A stretch of DNA of 56,960 nucleotides from NCBI GenBank assembly GCA_021803085.1, contig JAJZMD010000201.1, positions 1 through 56,960 of the forward strand. The letters run 5' to 3'. The stretch's first letter is position 1, and every line of letters begins with the position of its first letter. Under the pieces are notes generated by a model. It did no database searches, was not told the origin of the DNA, and saw nothing but the letters and a program-made list of their open reading frames with translations. The DNA is from Actinomycetes bacterium (GTDB lineage: Bacteria > Actinomycetota > Acidimicrobiia > Acidimicrobiales > RAAP-2). Below, piece by piece: positions 25,088 through 34,073 of this stretch. The position numbers were made by a program, and so were the translations under genes.

Positions 25088-25944
25088 GCTGCCGACCCCT
25101 CGATGCGCCACGCTCCCGCATAGAGGTTCGCGCGCCCGTCGCGGACGAAGGCGGCGAGCGTCATGTCGAGCGCGTGGGCCGTGGCGACCGCGAGGCTCGA
25201 AGGCGCCGACACGGCGGCGAGCACAGGGATGCCTGCCACCGCCGCCTTCTGGACGATCTCGTAGCTGACCCGGCCCGAGACGACCAGCACCGAGCTGGCG
25301 AGGGGCAAGCGCTGCTGCATCGCCGCCCAGCCGACGAGCTTGTCGACGGCGTTGTGCCGTCCCACGTCCTCGCGTATCGCCAGGACGGACCCGGACGTGT
25401 CGAAGAGGCCGGCGCCATGGAGCCCTCCCGTCTGGCCGAAGACCCGTTGCCTCTCTCGAAGGCGTCCCGGCAGCGAGGTGAGCACCTCCACCGCGAGCTT
25501 CTCTCCTGCAGGCACAGGAGGGCAGCGGTCCTTCAGCTGTTCGAGCGTCTCGGTGCCGCACACCCCGCAGCTGGCGTTGACGACCACCTGCCGCCGCCTG
25601 CCGCCCACCTCGACGGGTTGTGAGGACGTCACGGTCACGACGTTGAACGCTTGAGGGTCGCCCTCCGGCAGGCCGCAATACCTGACGGCGCGGAGGTCCG
25701 ACGCGGCCGCGAGCAAGCCTTCGGTGAGGAGGAAGCCGACGGCGAGCTCGAAGTCCTGACCCGGCGTGCGCATGGTCACGGCGACCGGCTCTCCTGGCCC
25801 GACGGGCCCGCCGATCCGGATCTCGAGCGGCTCTTCGCCGACGACGAAGTCGGGTCGCTCGACGCGGCCGCTCGCGGACAGCGCAGTCACCATGACCTGC
25901 TCGACCGGAGCGGCCCGGCGGGTCGTGTCCGGCGCACCCGTCAC
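25084..25944 (-). CDS. fdhD: Formate dehydrogenase accessory sulfurtransferase FdhD
   Basis: A 286-aa FdhD. It carries the sulfur-transfer Cys pair SCGVCG (Cys126 and Cys129) and the REDVGRHNAVDK motif, followed by VSGRVSYEIVQKA. FdhD passes sulfur from a desulfurase to the molybdenum cofactor for formate dehydrogenases. GTG 25944 is the start; a TACGGT box lies about 24 nt upstream. It is coupled to the MoaC-like gene and near a DUF6457 gene, a grouping typical of molybdenum-cofactor loci. No formate dehydrogenase subunit is in the window. Confidence 0.95.
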   Translation of the reverse strand: MTGAPDTTRRAAPVEQVMVTALSASGRVERPDFVVGEEPLEIRIGGPVGPGEPVAVTMRTPGQDFELAVGFLLTEGLLAAASDLRAVRYCGLPEGDPQAFNVVTVTSSQPVEVGGRRRQVVVNASCGVCGTETLEQLKDRCPPVPAGEKLAVEVLTSLPGRLRERQRVFGQTGGLHGAGLFDTSGSVLAIREDVGRHNAVDKLVGWAAMQQRLPLASSVLVVSGRVSYEIVQKAAVAGIPVLAAVSAPSSLAVATAHALDMTLAAFVRDGRANLYAGAWRIEGSAA

Positions 25945-26025
25945 GGGAGACGGAGCCTCACGTCGCTGACCGTACCAGCGGCCTGATCGGGGGCCGCGCC
26001 AGAGCCGCGGTCACCGGAGGTCCGC

Positions 26026-26096
26026 CTCATCGCCCGCGCGCCGGCTCATTGCCCGCGCGCCGGCTCATCGCCCGCGCGCCGGCTCATCGCCCGGGC
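26026..26096. repeat. 19-bp tandem repeat, 4 copies, over a stop codon
   Basis: Units ctcatcgcccgcgcgccgg start at 26026, 26045, 26064 and 26083 (last copy partly changed). The TGA stop of the DUF6457 gene is in the final copy, so the repeat duplicates the stop-codon context. Confidence 0.9.
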
Positions 26097-26341
26097 CCGA
26101 ACGTCGCCGCGAGCCGCTCGACAGCGGCTCTCGCCGCGCTCGGCGCCGCCCCTGCCCGCCCTGCGAGCCAGGTGGACAGCGGAGCCGCGGTGCGCTCCGA
26201 CGCGTGCGCGGCCACGCCGGCGATGGCCAGAAGGTCTGCCACCTCGTCGTCGGTCGGAGGCGTCACGCCGAGTGCCTCGGCGAAGCGGCGAACCCACTCG
26301 GTGGCGGAGGACTCGGAGCCGGACTCGGATGCAGTGGTCAC
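26084..26341 (-). CDS. DUF6457 domain protein
   Basis: An 85-aa protein whose body (TEWVRRFAEALGVTPPTDDE, VADLLAIAGVAAHASERTAA and PLSTWLAGRAG) matches DUF6457, a small actinobacterial family that is often fused to or next to molybdopterin-guanine-dinucleotide genes. Function unknown; context with fdhD and moaC supports a molybdenum-cofactor link. The stop codon lies in the last copy of a 19-bp tandem repeat. No clear -10 box; the 61-bp gap to the acyl-CoA synthetase stop leaves operon membership open. Confidence 0.65.
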   Translation of the reverse strand: MTTASESGSESSATEWVRRFAEALGVTPPTDDEVADLLAIAGVAAHASERTAAPLSTWLAGRAGAAPSAARAAVERLAATFGPGR

Positions 26342-26402
26342 GCCTCCGGTCTACCGCTTCGCGGCTTGGCGCGCGCCGGCCGCGCCCGAGACGCCGTCGA
26401 GA

Positions 26403-28055
26403 TCAGGGACTGTCGGGAGGTGCCGGCTCCGAGCCCGACAGCCACAGCGCCGCCTCTTCGCGGTGGCGCCGGTAGTCGAGCTTCCCGCTCGGCGAACGGC
26501 CGACGGAGCGGACCACCCGCACCCTGCGCGGCGCCTTGAAACCGGCAAGCCGCGACTTCACGTGCTCGATCAGCTCCTCTTCGGTGGGCATCGCCTCGCC
26601 CTCCGGCTCGACGGCTGCGACGACCATCTCCCCCAAGCGGGCGTCGGGCACGCCCACGACGGCCGCATCCCGCACGGCGGGGTGCGTCTTCAGCGCTTCC
26701 TCCACCTCTTCGGGGAACACCTTCTCGCCTCCCGTGTTGATGGAGCTCGCGCCCCTTCCGAGGACGTGGACCGTGCCGTCTGGGAGCACCTGCGCGAAGT
26801 CGCCCGGCACCGAGTAGCGGACTCCGTCCAGCACGACGAAGGTGGAGGCGGTCTTCTCCTCGTCTTTGTAGTACCCGATCGGGTTGCGTCCCGCGAGGGC
26901 GAGCATGCCCACGTCCTCAGCGCCGCGCTCGACGGGTCGGCCGTCCGGTCCGAGCACCTTGACGTCTGGCCCGAGCACGAAGTCGGCGGTCTTCGATGCG
27001 GAGGACCCTGACGACAGCGACGTACCGATGCCGACGGCCTCGGTCGAGGAGAGGAAATCGAAGAGCACCATCTCCGGGCGGTGGCGCAGCAGGCCCTCTT
27101 TCACCGCTTCGCTCCACATCGCGCCCGACGACAGGATGCCGAGGAGCGAGGAGAGGTCCCAGCGGTCCGGCTCCGCGTCGAGTGCTGCCAGCAGCGGGCG
27201 CGCGAACGGGTCCCCGACGATCACGATGCCGTTGACCTGCTCCCGCTCCACCGTGTCGAAGAGCTCCGCCGGGTCCAAGTGGCGCTCCTCCAAGAGCACC
27301 ACCTTGCCGCCCTCGCTCAGGCACTCCATCGTGATGAACCCACCGGTGCCGTGCATGAGCGGGCACGCAGGGAGCACGGACATGCCAGGACCGTTCGCCT
27401 CGAGTGTGGCGACGATCCCCGAGAGCCCTTTCGCCTCGTCGTAGCGGCGGAACCCCGACGCGTTGGCGCGAGCGAACAGGTCGTCCTGGCGCCACATGAC
27501 GCCCTTGGGCATCCCCGTCGTGCCGCCGGTGTAGAGGATGACGAGGTCGTCTCCGCTGCGCCCCCACGGAGCTCGGACCCTGCTCGCAGCCGACTTCGCC
27601 GCGTCCTCGTAGCGACTCGCCCACGACGGGCACGCAGCGGTGCCGTCGTCGACCCACAGCCAGGTGCGCACGGTCGGGAGCCGCTCTCGGATGCGCTCGA
27701 TGCGGCCGGCGAACGTGCCGTGAAACACCACGGCCACGGCATCTGCGTTGCTCCAGAGGTAGACGAGCTCGTCGTCCACGTACCGGTAGTTCGTGTTCAC
27801 CGGCACGGCCGCGACCTTCACGATGCCGAAGAGGGCTTCCAGGTACTCAGGGCAGTTGTACAGGTAGAGCGCCACCTTGTCCTGGCGCCCGATCCCCTGG
27901 TCGAGCAGGCATCTCCCGACGCCGTCCGCACGGTGGTCCATCTCCTCCCAGCTGAGTCGCCGCTCGCCTTGCACCAACGCCGGCGCGGCGGGCTGGGTGT
28001 CGGCGACCGTCTCCCAGACGTCCGCGTAGTTCCAGCTGGTCTCCCTCGTCGCCAT
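26403..28055 (-). CDS. Acyl-CoA synthetase (AMP-forming), FadD-like
   Basis: A 550-aa ANL superfamily enzyme that adenylates a carboxylate and transfers it to CoA. The P-loop-like motif YTGGTTGMPKG is at about residues 176-186, followed by STEAVG, the YSVPGDF hinge region (A7-type motif), GRGASSINTGGEKVFPEEVE and the C-terminal catalytic Lys region SPSGKLDYRR. The length is normal. ATG 28055 is preceded by TAGGCT at 9 nt. The substrate (fatty or other acid) cannot be assigned. Confidence 0.92.
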   Translation of the reverse strand: MATRETSWNYADVWETVADTQPAAPALVQGERRLSWEEMDHRADGVGRCLLDQGIGRQDKVALYLYNCPEYLEALFGIVKVAAVPVNTNYRYVDDELVYLWSNADAVAVVFHGTFAGRIERIRERLPTVRTWLWVDDGTAACPSWASRYEDAAKSAASRVRAPWGRSGDDLVILYTGGTTGMPKGVMWRQDDLFARANASGFRRYDEAKGLSGIVATLEANGPGMSVLPACPLMHGTGGFITMECLSEGGKVVLLEERHLDPAELFDTVEREQVNGIVIVGDPFARPLLAALDAEPDRWDLSSLLGILSSGAMWSEAVKEGLLRHRPEMVLFDFLSSTEAVGIGTSLSSGSSASKTADFVLGPDVKVLGPDGRPVERGAEDVGMLALAGRNPIGYYKDEEKTASTFVVLDGVRYSVPGDFAQVLPDGTVHVLGRGASSINTGGEKVFPEEVEEALKTHPAVRDAAVVGVPDARLGEMVVAAVEPEGEAMPTEEELIEHVKSRLAGFKAPRRVRVVRSVGRSPSGKLDYRRHREEAALWLSGSEPAPPDSP

Positions 28056-28064
28056 CTTCGGGCG

Positions 28065-28070
28065 AGCCTA
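28065..28070 (-). promoter_or_regulatory. -10-like TAGGCT box of the acyl-CoA synthetase
   Basis: On the minus strand TAGGCT is followed by 9 nt and ATG 28055. Confidence 0.5.
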
Positions 28071-28152
28071 TGTCCCCTGCCGTGCCGTGCCGTGCCGAAG
28101 CCGGAAGGCAAACCGGAATGTCGCACCGTGCTTGGTAGGCTCCACGGCACTC

Positions 28153-29364
28153 GTGGTGCTCTCCCGCCAACCGGATTCTGCGCTCGCGAGCCCCCATGTT
28201 CGCCCTGCCGGCGGCCTGGCGGCCCGGGCCGACCGGCCTCTCGTGACCGCTTCCGTCGCTGCCGTCGCCGGGACGCTCTTCGTCCTCGTGCGGCTTCTCG
28301 TCGCGGCGAAGGGCGACATCAGCCGGTTCGTGATGGCAGGGCGTGACTTCGTGAACCCGGCCAGCGCGCCGAAGGGGCTCTACGTCTTCCCGGGCTCGGG
28401 CTACGACGGGCAGTTCTACTACCGGCTCGCGCTGGATCCCGTGGACCTCGCCAAGACGGCGTTCGGCATCACCGTCGACGCGGGGTTCCGGTTGCAGCGC
28501 ATCGGCATGTCGGCGCTCGCCTGGCTCGCGTCGGGAGGACAGCACCAGGCGGTGCCCGAGGCCTTGGTGGCGGTCAACCTCGCCGCGCTCGTGGCTCTTG
28601 CCTGGCTCGGCGCGCTGATCGCCAGCGACGCGGGCCGCCACGCCGCCTGGGGGCTCCTCGTCGCGGGGTACTGGGGCTTCCTCTTCAGCATCGGGCGGGA
28701 CCTGCCCGAGGTCCTCGCCAGCTGCTTCCTCGTCGGTGGACTGGTCGCGCTCCGCAGGGCGCGCCCGGTGCTCGCAGGCCTCGTCCTTTCGTGCGCGGTG
28801 CTCACGCTGGAGACGACCCTCGACGTCGTCATCGCCGTCGGCGTGGTCGCGCTGGTCCAGATCCTCCGCCGCACCCGCCGCCCCGGGCGCCAGGACCTCG
28901 CTTGGGTGATGCCAGGGCTTGCCTTCGCCGGGTGGCAGGTCACCGGGCTCGCGATGACCGGTGCCCTGCCCATGCGCGCCGACACGGGGGACAACCTCGG
29001 CGTACCGGCCGTGAACATGGTCGGTGCAGCCGTTCACTACCTCACCAGCATCTCCTCTGCCTCGTCGCTCCTGTGGCTCGCCGAATTCTTCGTGCTCGCG
29101 ATCGTGACCCTCTTCGCGGCATGGTCGTTGCCGCGCTCCAGGGTGCCCGCGTGGGAGAAGGCGGCGTGGGTCCTTGCGTCGCTCGTCGCGCTCTCGCTCT
29201 CGCGGGGCGTGTGGTACGGGCATGCCACATTCCGGGGCTTCGAGGACGTCTACCTCCTGTCCGCCATCGTCCTCGTCGGCTCTCGCCATCGCCTGTGGCT
29301 GCCGGCGGCGCTCGTCGCGGTGGCGTGGGCCGTGACCTTCGCGCACCACGTGGTCGACCTCTGA
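28153..29364 (+). CDS. Polytopic membrane protein, function unknown
   Basis: About 403 aa with roughly nine hydrophobic segments; the first cytoplasmic-side loop contains GLYVFPGSGYDGQFYYR, a motif seen in actinobacterial membrane proteins that resemble GT-C glycosyltransferases, but no catalytic motif can be fixed. The start is uncertain: GTG 28153 is used because a TAGGCT box (28137-28142 area) precedes it, while the frame is open from ATG 28087. It is divergent from the acyl-CoA synthetase and convergent with ribC. Confidence 0.6.
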   Translation: MVLSRQPDSALASPHVRPAGGLAARADRPLVTASVAAVAGTLFVLVRLLVAAKGDISRFVMAGRDFVNPASAPKGLYVFPGSGYDGQFYYRLALDPVDLAKTAFGITVDAGFRLQRIGMSALAWLASGGQHQAVPEALVAVNLAALVALAWLGALIASDAGRHAAWGLLVAGYWGFLFSIGRDLPEVLASCFLVGGLVALRRARPVLAGLVLSCAVLTLETTLDVVIAVGVVALVQILRRTRRPGRQDLAWVMPGLAFAGWQVTGLAMTGALPMRADTGDNLGVPAVNMVGAAVHYLTSISSASSLLWLAEFFVLAIVTLFAAWSLPRSRVPAWEKAAWVLASLVALSLSRGVWYGHATFRGFEDVYLLSAIVLVGSRHRLWLPAALVAVAWAVTFAHHVVDL

Positions 29365-29391
29365 CGGCCGGCGACGCGCAGGATCGACCCT

Positions 29392-29874
29392 CTACGCCTG
29401 GCTCGCGATGGGCCCCGCGTCCGCGTACCCCTGACGCACGCCCTGCCCCGCACGGCGCGAGAGCTGCTCGGGCTCGTAGAGCATCCAGTAGGCGTTCCTC
29501 GCGTGCTTGCGCGACCGCTCCTCGAACACCGCGACGAGGTCGGCGGGGTCCTCCTCTTCGTCCTCGTGGACGAAGACCTCCAGGATCGGGGTGCTCGTCA
29601 TGAGCTGCGCCAGCATGATCCCCGTCGACGCCTCGTGGGCGCACGCCTTGTCGATCGGCGCCTTGCCGGGCATCCCGAGGGCCACCACGATCCGACAGCC
29701 CTCGATCTCGATCAACTGCTTCGCCGCGACCGCGAGGTCCTTGAACCCGGGTACCGTCCGGCGCACGATCTCGAACCGCTCGCCGTACCCGGGGCACTCC
29801 CGAAGCTCGCCGACGGCCTCCGCGCCCATGTCGAAGCGGGCGAACATCGTGTCCACGATCCCGATCTTGTCCAC
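29392..29874 (-). CDS. ribC: Archaeal-type riboflavin synthase
   Basis: A 160-aa protein matching the archaeal riboflavin synthase RibC (lumazine-synthase-related), which dismutates two 6,7-dimethyl-8-ribityllumazine molecules to riboflavin. Diagnostic segments are IGIVDTMFARFDMG, RRTVPGFKDLAVAAKQL, CRIVVALGMPGKAPIDKACA, HEASTGIMLAQLM and ILEVFVHEDEEEDP, in the same order and length as the archaeal enzyme (about 155 aa). It is not related to the usual bacterial trimeric RibE/RibC. GTG 29874 starts the protein. It stands alone between a membrane protein gene and mptB, with no other riboflavin gene nearby. Base composition matches its neighbours, so any transfer is old or ameliorated. Confidence 0.9.
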   Translation of the reverse strand: MDKIGIVDTMFARFDMGAEAVGELRECPGYGERFEIVRRTVPGFKDLAVAAKQLIEIEGCRIVVALGMPGKAPIDKACAHEASTGIMLAQLMTSTPILEVFVHEDEEEDPADLVAVFEERSRKHARNAYWMLYEPEQLSRRAGQGVRQGYADAGPIASQA

Positions 29875-30165
29875 GCCGACATTCTCGCGTGGAGCGCGCT
29901 CGAGCGGGTCGCCGGCGCGCTGTCGATCCGTCGCGCCGGCGGCATCCCTCTGTTGGGCCGACGCGCACGTGCGATGAGCCCTCCGGGATCGGTCGCCGCC
30001 GGGCGCGGCCAAGCCCGCACGATCGGCCGGCGGTCGGGGAGATCCGCGGTGCCCGACGAGGGTCGGGAAGGCCCTTCCGGCCCCGACCCGCGGCCTTCGT
30101 CGGGCGGGCACGGGGCGAGGTCGTTGCTGGCACGGAGCCGCTGCATTCGGCAAAAATGGGCTGCC

Positions 30166-31761
30166 ATGCTTGTAGCATTGAAGCATCGCGTCGCGGCCGA
30201 GCTCAGCCGTCAAGACGTCGAGATGCCGTCCCTGCGTCGCTTGGGCGTCGCCGGCGCGCTCGCGGGCGCGGCCGTCGTCGCGGGCGCGGTCGCGGGCGGC
30301 CCGAGCTTCGTCTCTCACCTGCCCGGCGCATGGTTCTTCGGGACGCCCGGTGGTCCGCTCGGGTTCCTCGGGACGGGCTCGACGCGGGCTCCCGCGCTGA
30401 GCATCCTCGGCGTGTACGGGGGATTGGCGGCGCTGAGCGCGCTCTGGTGGCGCCTGCTGCGGGCACTCTGGCGCAATCCCGGCGTCCCGGTGCGGTCCGT
30501 CGTGCGTGTGCTCGTCATGTGGGCCGTTCCCTTCGCGCTGGCCCCACCGCTGTTCAGCAGGGACGTCTACAGCTATGCCGGTCAGGGGGCGATGGTCTCG
30601 TTCCACATCAACCCCTACCTCTACGGCCCCGCAGTGCTCGGCGCGACCCGCTTCAACCTCCTCGCCGACCCTTTGTGGGCCCACACCCCTTCGCCGTACG
30701 GCCCGACGTTCCTCTCGCTCGACGGGCTCGTCGCGCAGCTCTCGGGCCACCAGGTGCTCCCCGACATCGTCTTGCTGCGGCTGCTCTCGGTCGTCGGCGT
30801 CGCGCTCATCGCCGCCGGGCTGCCGACCCTCGCGCGCAGCGTGGGCCGCGACCCTGCCGCAGCCGTGGTGCTCGGCGCGGGCAGCCCGATCGTGCTCTCG
30901 ACGCTCATCGGCGGCGCGCACAACGACGGGCTCATGGTCGGGCTCCTCGTCGCCGGTCTGGCGGCGTGGAAACGCTACGGCCCCGTCTCCGGGATCGTCC
31001 TGTGCGCCCTCGCCACCGGGGTCAAGGCGCCTGCGGCGCTGGGCATCGTGCTGATCGGGTGGAACTGGGCGGGGAGCCGTGCACGCGTCCGCGAACGCGT
31101 CGTCCGGACGCTCGGCGCCGGTGCCATCGGCGCCGCCGTGCTGGCTGGGCTCTCGGCAGTGTCAGGCGTCGGCTGGGGCTGGGTGCTCACCATCACGGCG
31201 GAGGACAAGGTCTCCACCGGCGTGACCCCGGTGGACGCCGCCGCGCACGTGCTGGCGGGGATGCTGCACCTGGTCGGCATCCCGGTCCACCTGTCCACGC
31301 TGCGGACGGTCACGTCCGCCACGGGGCTCGTCGTCGCGGTCGTCGTCGGGACCTGGCTGCTCTGGCAGTCGCCGCGCCTCGGCGAGCTGCGCGCGCTCGG
31401 CCTCACCCTCCTCCTGCTCGCGCTCTTGGGCCCCGTCCTGTGGGCGTGGTACCTCACCTGGGGTCTCGTGGCGCTGGCGCCGGTCGCCACGGGCTCGCTC
31501 CGGCGCGCGCTCGTGTGGCTCACCATCGCCGAGACGGTGGTGGGGGCGTCGTCGGTTCTGGGCATCGTCCACGCGCTCGGCCGCTTCCACGCGCTGACCG
31601 ACGCGATGGTGGTGCTGGGGATCGCGGCCGTGACGTACTCGGTGGTGTTTGCGAGGTTCCGGGCGGACCGGGGGCGCTGGGCGAGGCTGTCTCTCGCTCG
31701 GCCCGTCGCTCGGCCCGCCACGGTGACGATCGGCTCGTCCGGGCCCGTGCGGGAGGGCTGA
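30166..31761 (+). CDS. mptB: MptB-like alpha-1,6-mannosyltransferase (GT-C)
   Basis: A 531-aa membrane protein with about 12-13 hydrophobic segments. The loop PPLFSRDVYSYAGQGAMVSF near residue 135 is the hallmark of the polyprenol-phosphomannose-dependent alpha-1,6-mannosyltransferase MptB/MptA family, which builds the lipomannan backbone from polyprenyl-P-mannose outside the membrane. Also visible are HTPSPYGPTFLSLDGL and GGAHNDGLMVGLL. ATG 30166 is chosen; the 285 bp before it carry no gene. The mannan link fits manB and the isomerase upstream. Confidence 0.8.
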   Translation: MLVALKHRVAAELSRQDVEMPSLRRLGVAGALAGAAVVAGAVAGGPSFVSHLPGAWFFGTPGGPLGFLGTGSTRAPALSILGVYGGLAALSALWWRLLRALWRNPGVPVRSVVRVLVMWAVPFALAPPLFSRDVYSYAGQGAMVSFHINPYLYGPAVLGATRFNLLADPLWAHTPSPYGPTFLSLDGLVAQLSGHQVLPDIVLLRLLSVVGVALIAAGLPTLARSVGRDPAAAVVLGAGSPIVLSTLIGGAHNDGLMVGLLVAGLAAWKRYGPVSGIVLCALATGVKAPAALGIVLIGWNWAGSRARVRERVVRTLGAGAIGAAVLAGLSAVSGVGWGWVLTITAEDKVSTGVTPVDAAAHVLAGMLHLVGIPVHLSTLRTVTSATGLVVAVVVGTWLLWQSPRLGELRALGLTLLLLALLGPVLWAWYLTWGLVALAPVATGSLRRALVWLTIAETVVGASSVLGIVHALGRFHALTDAMVVLGIAAVTYSVVFARFRADRGRWARLSLARPVARPATVTIGSSGPVREG

Positions 31762-31797
31762 GCGGTCCGCGACGGCTGTTCGGCACGCCCGGGCCCG

Positions 31798-32637
31798 TCA
31801 GCGCAACAGGCGCGAGAGCCTCCGGTCGGCGAGCACGGTCCCGCCCGTCTGGCACGTGCAGTAGGCGACCTCGTAGGACTCGAACGAGACGCGGCGGATC
31901 GTCGCGCCGCAGCGCGGGCAGGGATCGCCCGCCCGCCCGTGGACGCGGAAGTGCGCACCGAGCCGCCCTTCGGACAGCCCGCCCGTGCGCTGTCGTTCGG
32001 CCTCGAGCCCTTCGGCGAGCACGTCTCCGATCGCTGCGAGCAGCCGCTCCCTCGCATCGGCGTCGAGGGAGCCCACCGCGGCGAACGGAGAGAGCTGCGC
32101 CCGGTGGAGCGCGTCGTCGGTGCACCCCCGCCCGATCCCCGCGACCACGTGCTGGTCGCGCAGCCACGTGTACAGCCGGCGCGGGCTCTGGTCGTGGCGG
32201 AGCAGCTCGGCGAATTCCTCGCTGTCCGCTTCCGGCCCGAGGGTCGCGAGCGGGCCGTCGTCGCCCGGACCGATCACCCACCATCCTGCCTTGCGCTGCG
32301 TGCCGTGCTCGCGGACGAGGATCGCAGCCGGGGGATCCGAGAACATCAGGCGTGCGAGCGCCCCGCGCGGGCGCGTCACCTTGGGCGGAGCCTCGAGATC
32401 GACCCGTCCTGCCTGGGAGAGATGCAGCGCGATGCGGTACCCGCCCTCGAAACACATGAGCGCGTACTTCCCGCGCCTGCCCACCCGCTCGATCCGCCGC
32501 CCGACGAGCACGTCGGGCGCGGGCTCGGCGGTCTTCAGGCTCGCGAACCCGAGAAAGTCGGCCCGCTCGAGGACCGATCCCCCGAGCGCAGCGTCGAGCC
32601 GTTCGGCCAACGCCTGCATCTGCGGCATCTCGGGCAC
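31798..32637 (-). CDS. Fpg/Nei family DNA glycosylase
   Basis: A 279-aa base-excision glycosylase of the Fpg/Nei family that removes oxidised bases. The N-terminus starts MPEMPQMQALAERLD (catalytic Pro2 and Glu3 after Met removal), a helix-two-turn-helix region lies near residues 165-215, and the zinc finger has Cys240, Cys243, Cys260 and Cys262 (CPRCG and CTCQ). The MPEMPQ start resembles an actinobacterial Nei-like subgroup rather than classic MPELPE Fpg. ATG 32637. It faces the mptB gene tail to tail. Confidence 0.88.
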   Translation of the reverse strand: MPEMPQMQALAERLDAALGGSVLERADFLGFASLKTAEPAPDVLVGRRIERVGRRGKYALMCFEGGYRIALHLSQAGRVDLEAPPKVTRPRGALARLMFSDPPAAILVREHGTQRKAGWWVIGPGDDGPLATLGPEADSEEFAELLRHDQSPRRLYTWLRDQHVVAGIGRGCTDDALHRAQLSPFAAVGSLDADARERLLAAIGDVLAEGLEAERQRTGGLSEGRLGAHFRVHGRAGDPCPRCGATIRRVSFESYEVAYCTCQTGGTVLADRRLSRLLR

Positions 32638-32669
32638 CGCGGCGCGCTCTCGGTGTGTCCCGGGACGAG

Positions 32670-34073
32670 CTAGACCGGAGCGGTCGCCCGGAAGCCGATC
32701 GCCTGCTCGAGCGCCGCGGCGGACCGCAGCACCACGAGGTCCGCGTGCTGGGGGCCGATCAGCTGCACGCCGATCGGGAGGCCCTCATCGGTCAACCCCG
32801 CGCACACCGTGGCGACGGGAGAGCGCGTCATGTTGAACGGGTAGGTGAGCCGTACCCAGTTCGGGTCCACGACGCCGTTCACGACGCCCTTCCCGCCGAG
32901 GGAGTTGGGTGGCGGCGAGCCCGCCGTCGTCGGGGTCACGAGCAGCCGGACGTCCCTGAAGAGCTCGACCAGGCGGAAGTTCATCTCGTGGCAGCGATCG
33001 AGCGCGCGCACGAGCCTCGAGGCCGAAAGCGTGCGCGCGCGCTCGGCCGTGGACACGAGCACCGGTGTCACCGACGCCCAGCGCGCTTCGTAGGGCTCCA
33101 GTGTCCGCAACAGGCACGGGCTCACGATGGTGAGCCAGTCTTCCAGGGGGTCCTCGTCGAAGACCGTGCCCACCTCCGCCACGTCGGCACCGAGCGTGTC
33201 GAGCGTGCCGAGCACCCGCTCGGCGACCGCCATGACCGAACGGTCCACCTCGGTGTAGCCCAGCGCGGGCGACCAGGCGACGCGCACCGGCACTCGGGGC
33301 TCGACGATCGCGTCGCGCCAACTGGCCTCGGGGAGGGGCAGGGACTGCAGGTCGGTCGGTTCGGGGCCGACGACGGCGTCCAGGGCGACGACCGCGTCTT
33401 CGACCGTGCGGCCGAGCACCCCTTTCGAGGAGAGCCCCAGCCAACCGGCAGCACGGTGTCCCCCCGCGGGGACCCGGTCGTGGGACGGCTTGAACCCTGA
33501 CAACGCGCAGCACGCAGAGGGGATCCGGATCGAGCCGCCTCCGTCGCTGCCGGTGGCGAGCGGGACCATCCCCGCGGCGACCGCGGCAGCCGATCCCCCC
33601 GAGGAGCCTCCCGCGCTGTGGTCGCGCGCCCACGGGTTGCGCGTGGTGCCGAAGAGCGAATTCGAGGTGTGCGCGGTCCACGCGAACTCAGGGAGGTTGG
33701 TCTTGCCGACGACGACCGCGCCCGCCGCTCGAAGGCGGGCGACGAGCACCGAGTCGTGGACGGCCGCCGGAGCGTCGGCGAGCAGCTCCGACCCGAAGGT
33801 CGTCGGGTAGCCGGCGGCGTCTTCGCTGTCCTTCACCCCGATCGGCACGCCCGCGAGAGGCCCGGGATCCCCCCCGGCCGCGACGATCTGGTCCACCGCT
33901 CCTGCCTGCTCGAGCGCCCGCTGCGCGTCCACGGCTACGAACGCGAGGATGCCGGGATTGAGCGCCTCGATCCGCTCGAGCGACGCCGTCACGACCTCGC
34001 GGGCTGAGACCTGCCTGTCGCGGACGCGTCGGGCGAGCTCGGCAACCGGGACGGAGCGGAAGTCCACGGTCAT
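32670..34073 (-). CDS. Amidase, amidase-signature family
   Basis: A 467-aa amidase-signature enzyme. The catalytic Lys81 (VPIGVKDSEDAAG), cis-Ser in GGSSGGS (155-161) and nucleophile Ser181 in GSDGGGSIR give the Ser-cisSer-Lys triad. The substrate amide is unknown; relatives include GatA, but no GatB/C is nearby and the N-terminus lacks GatA-specific features. ATG 34073 overlaps the upstream LLM oxidoreductase stop (ATGA), so the two are probably co-translated. Confidence 0.88.
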   Translation of the reverse strand: MTVDFRSVPVAELARRVRDRQVSAREVVTASLERIEALNPGILAFVAVDAQRALEQAGAVDQIVAAGGDPGPLAGVPIGVKDSEDAAGYPTTFGSELLADAPAAVHDSVLVARLRAAGAVVVGKTNLPEFAWTAHTSNSLFGTTRNPWARDHSAGGSSGGSAAAVAAGMVPLATGSDGGGSIRIPSACCALSGFKPSHDRVPAGGHRAAGWLGLSSKGVLGRTVEDAVVALDAVVGPEPTDLQSLPLPEASWRDAIVEPRVPVRVAWSPALGYTEVDRSVMAVAERVLGTLDTLGADVAEVGTVFDEDPLEDWLTIVSPCLLRTLEPYEARWASVTPVLVSTAERARTLSASRLVRALDRCHEMNFRLVELFRDVRLLVTPTTAGSPPPNSLGGKGVVNGVVDPNWVRLTYPFNMTRSPVATVCAGLTDEGLPIGVQLIGPQHADLVVLRSAAALEQAIGFRATAPV

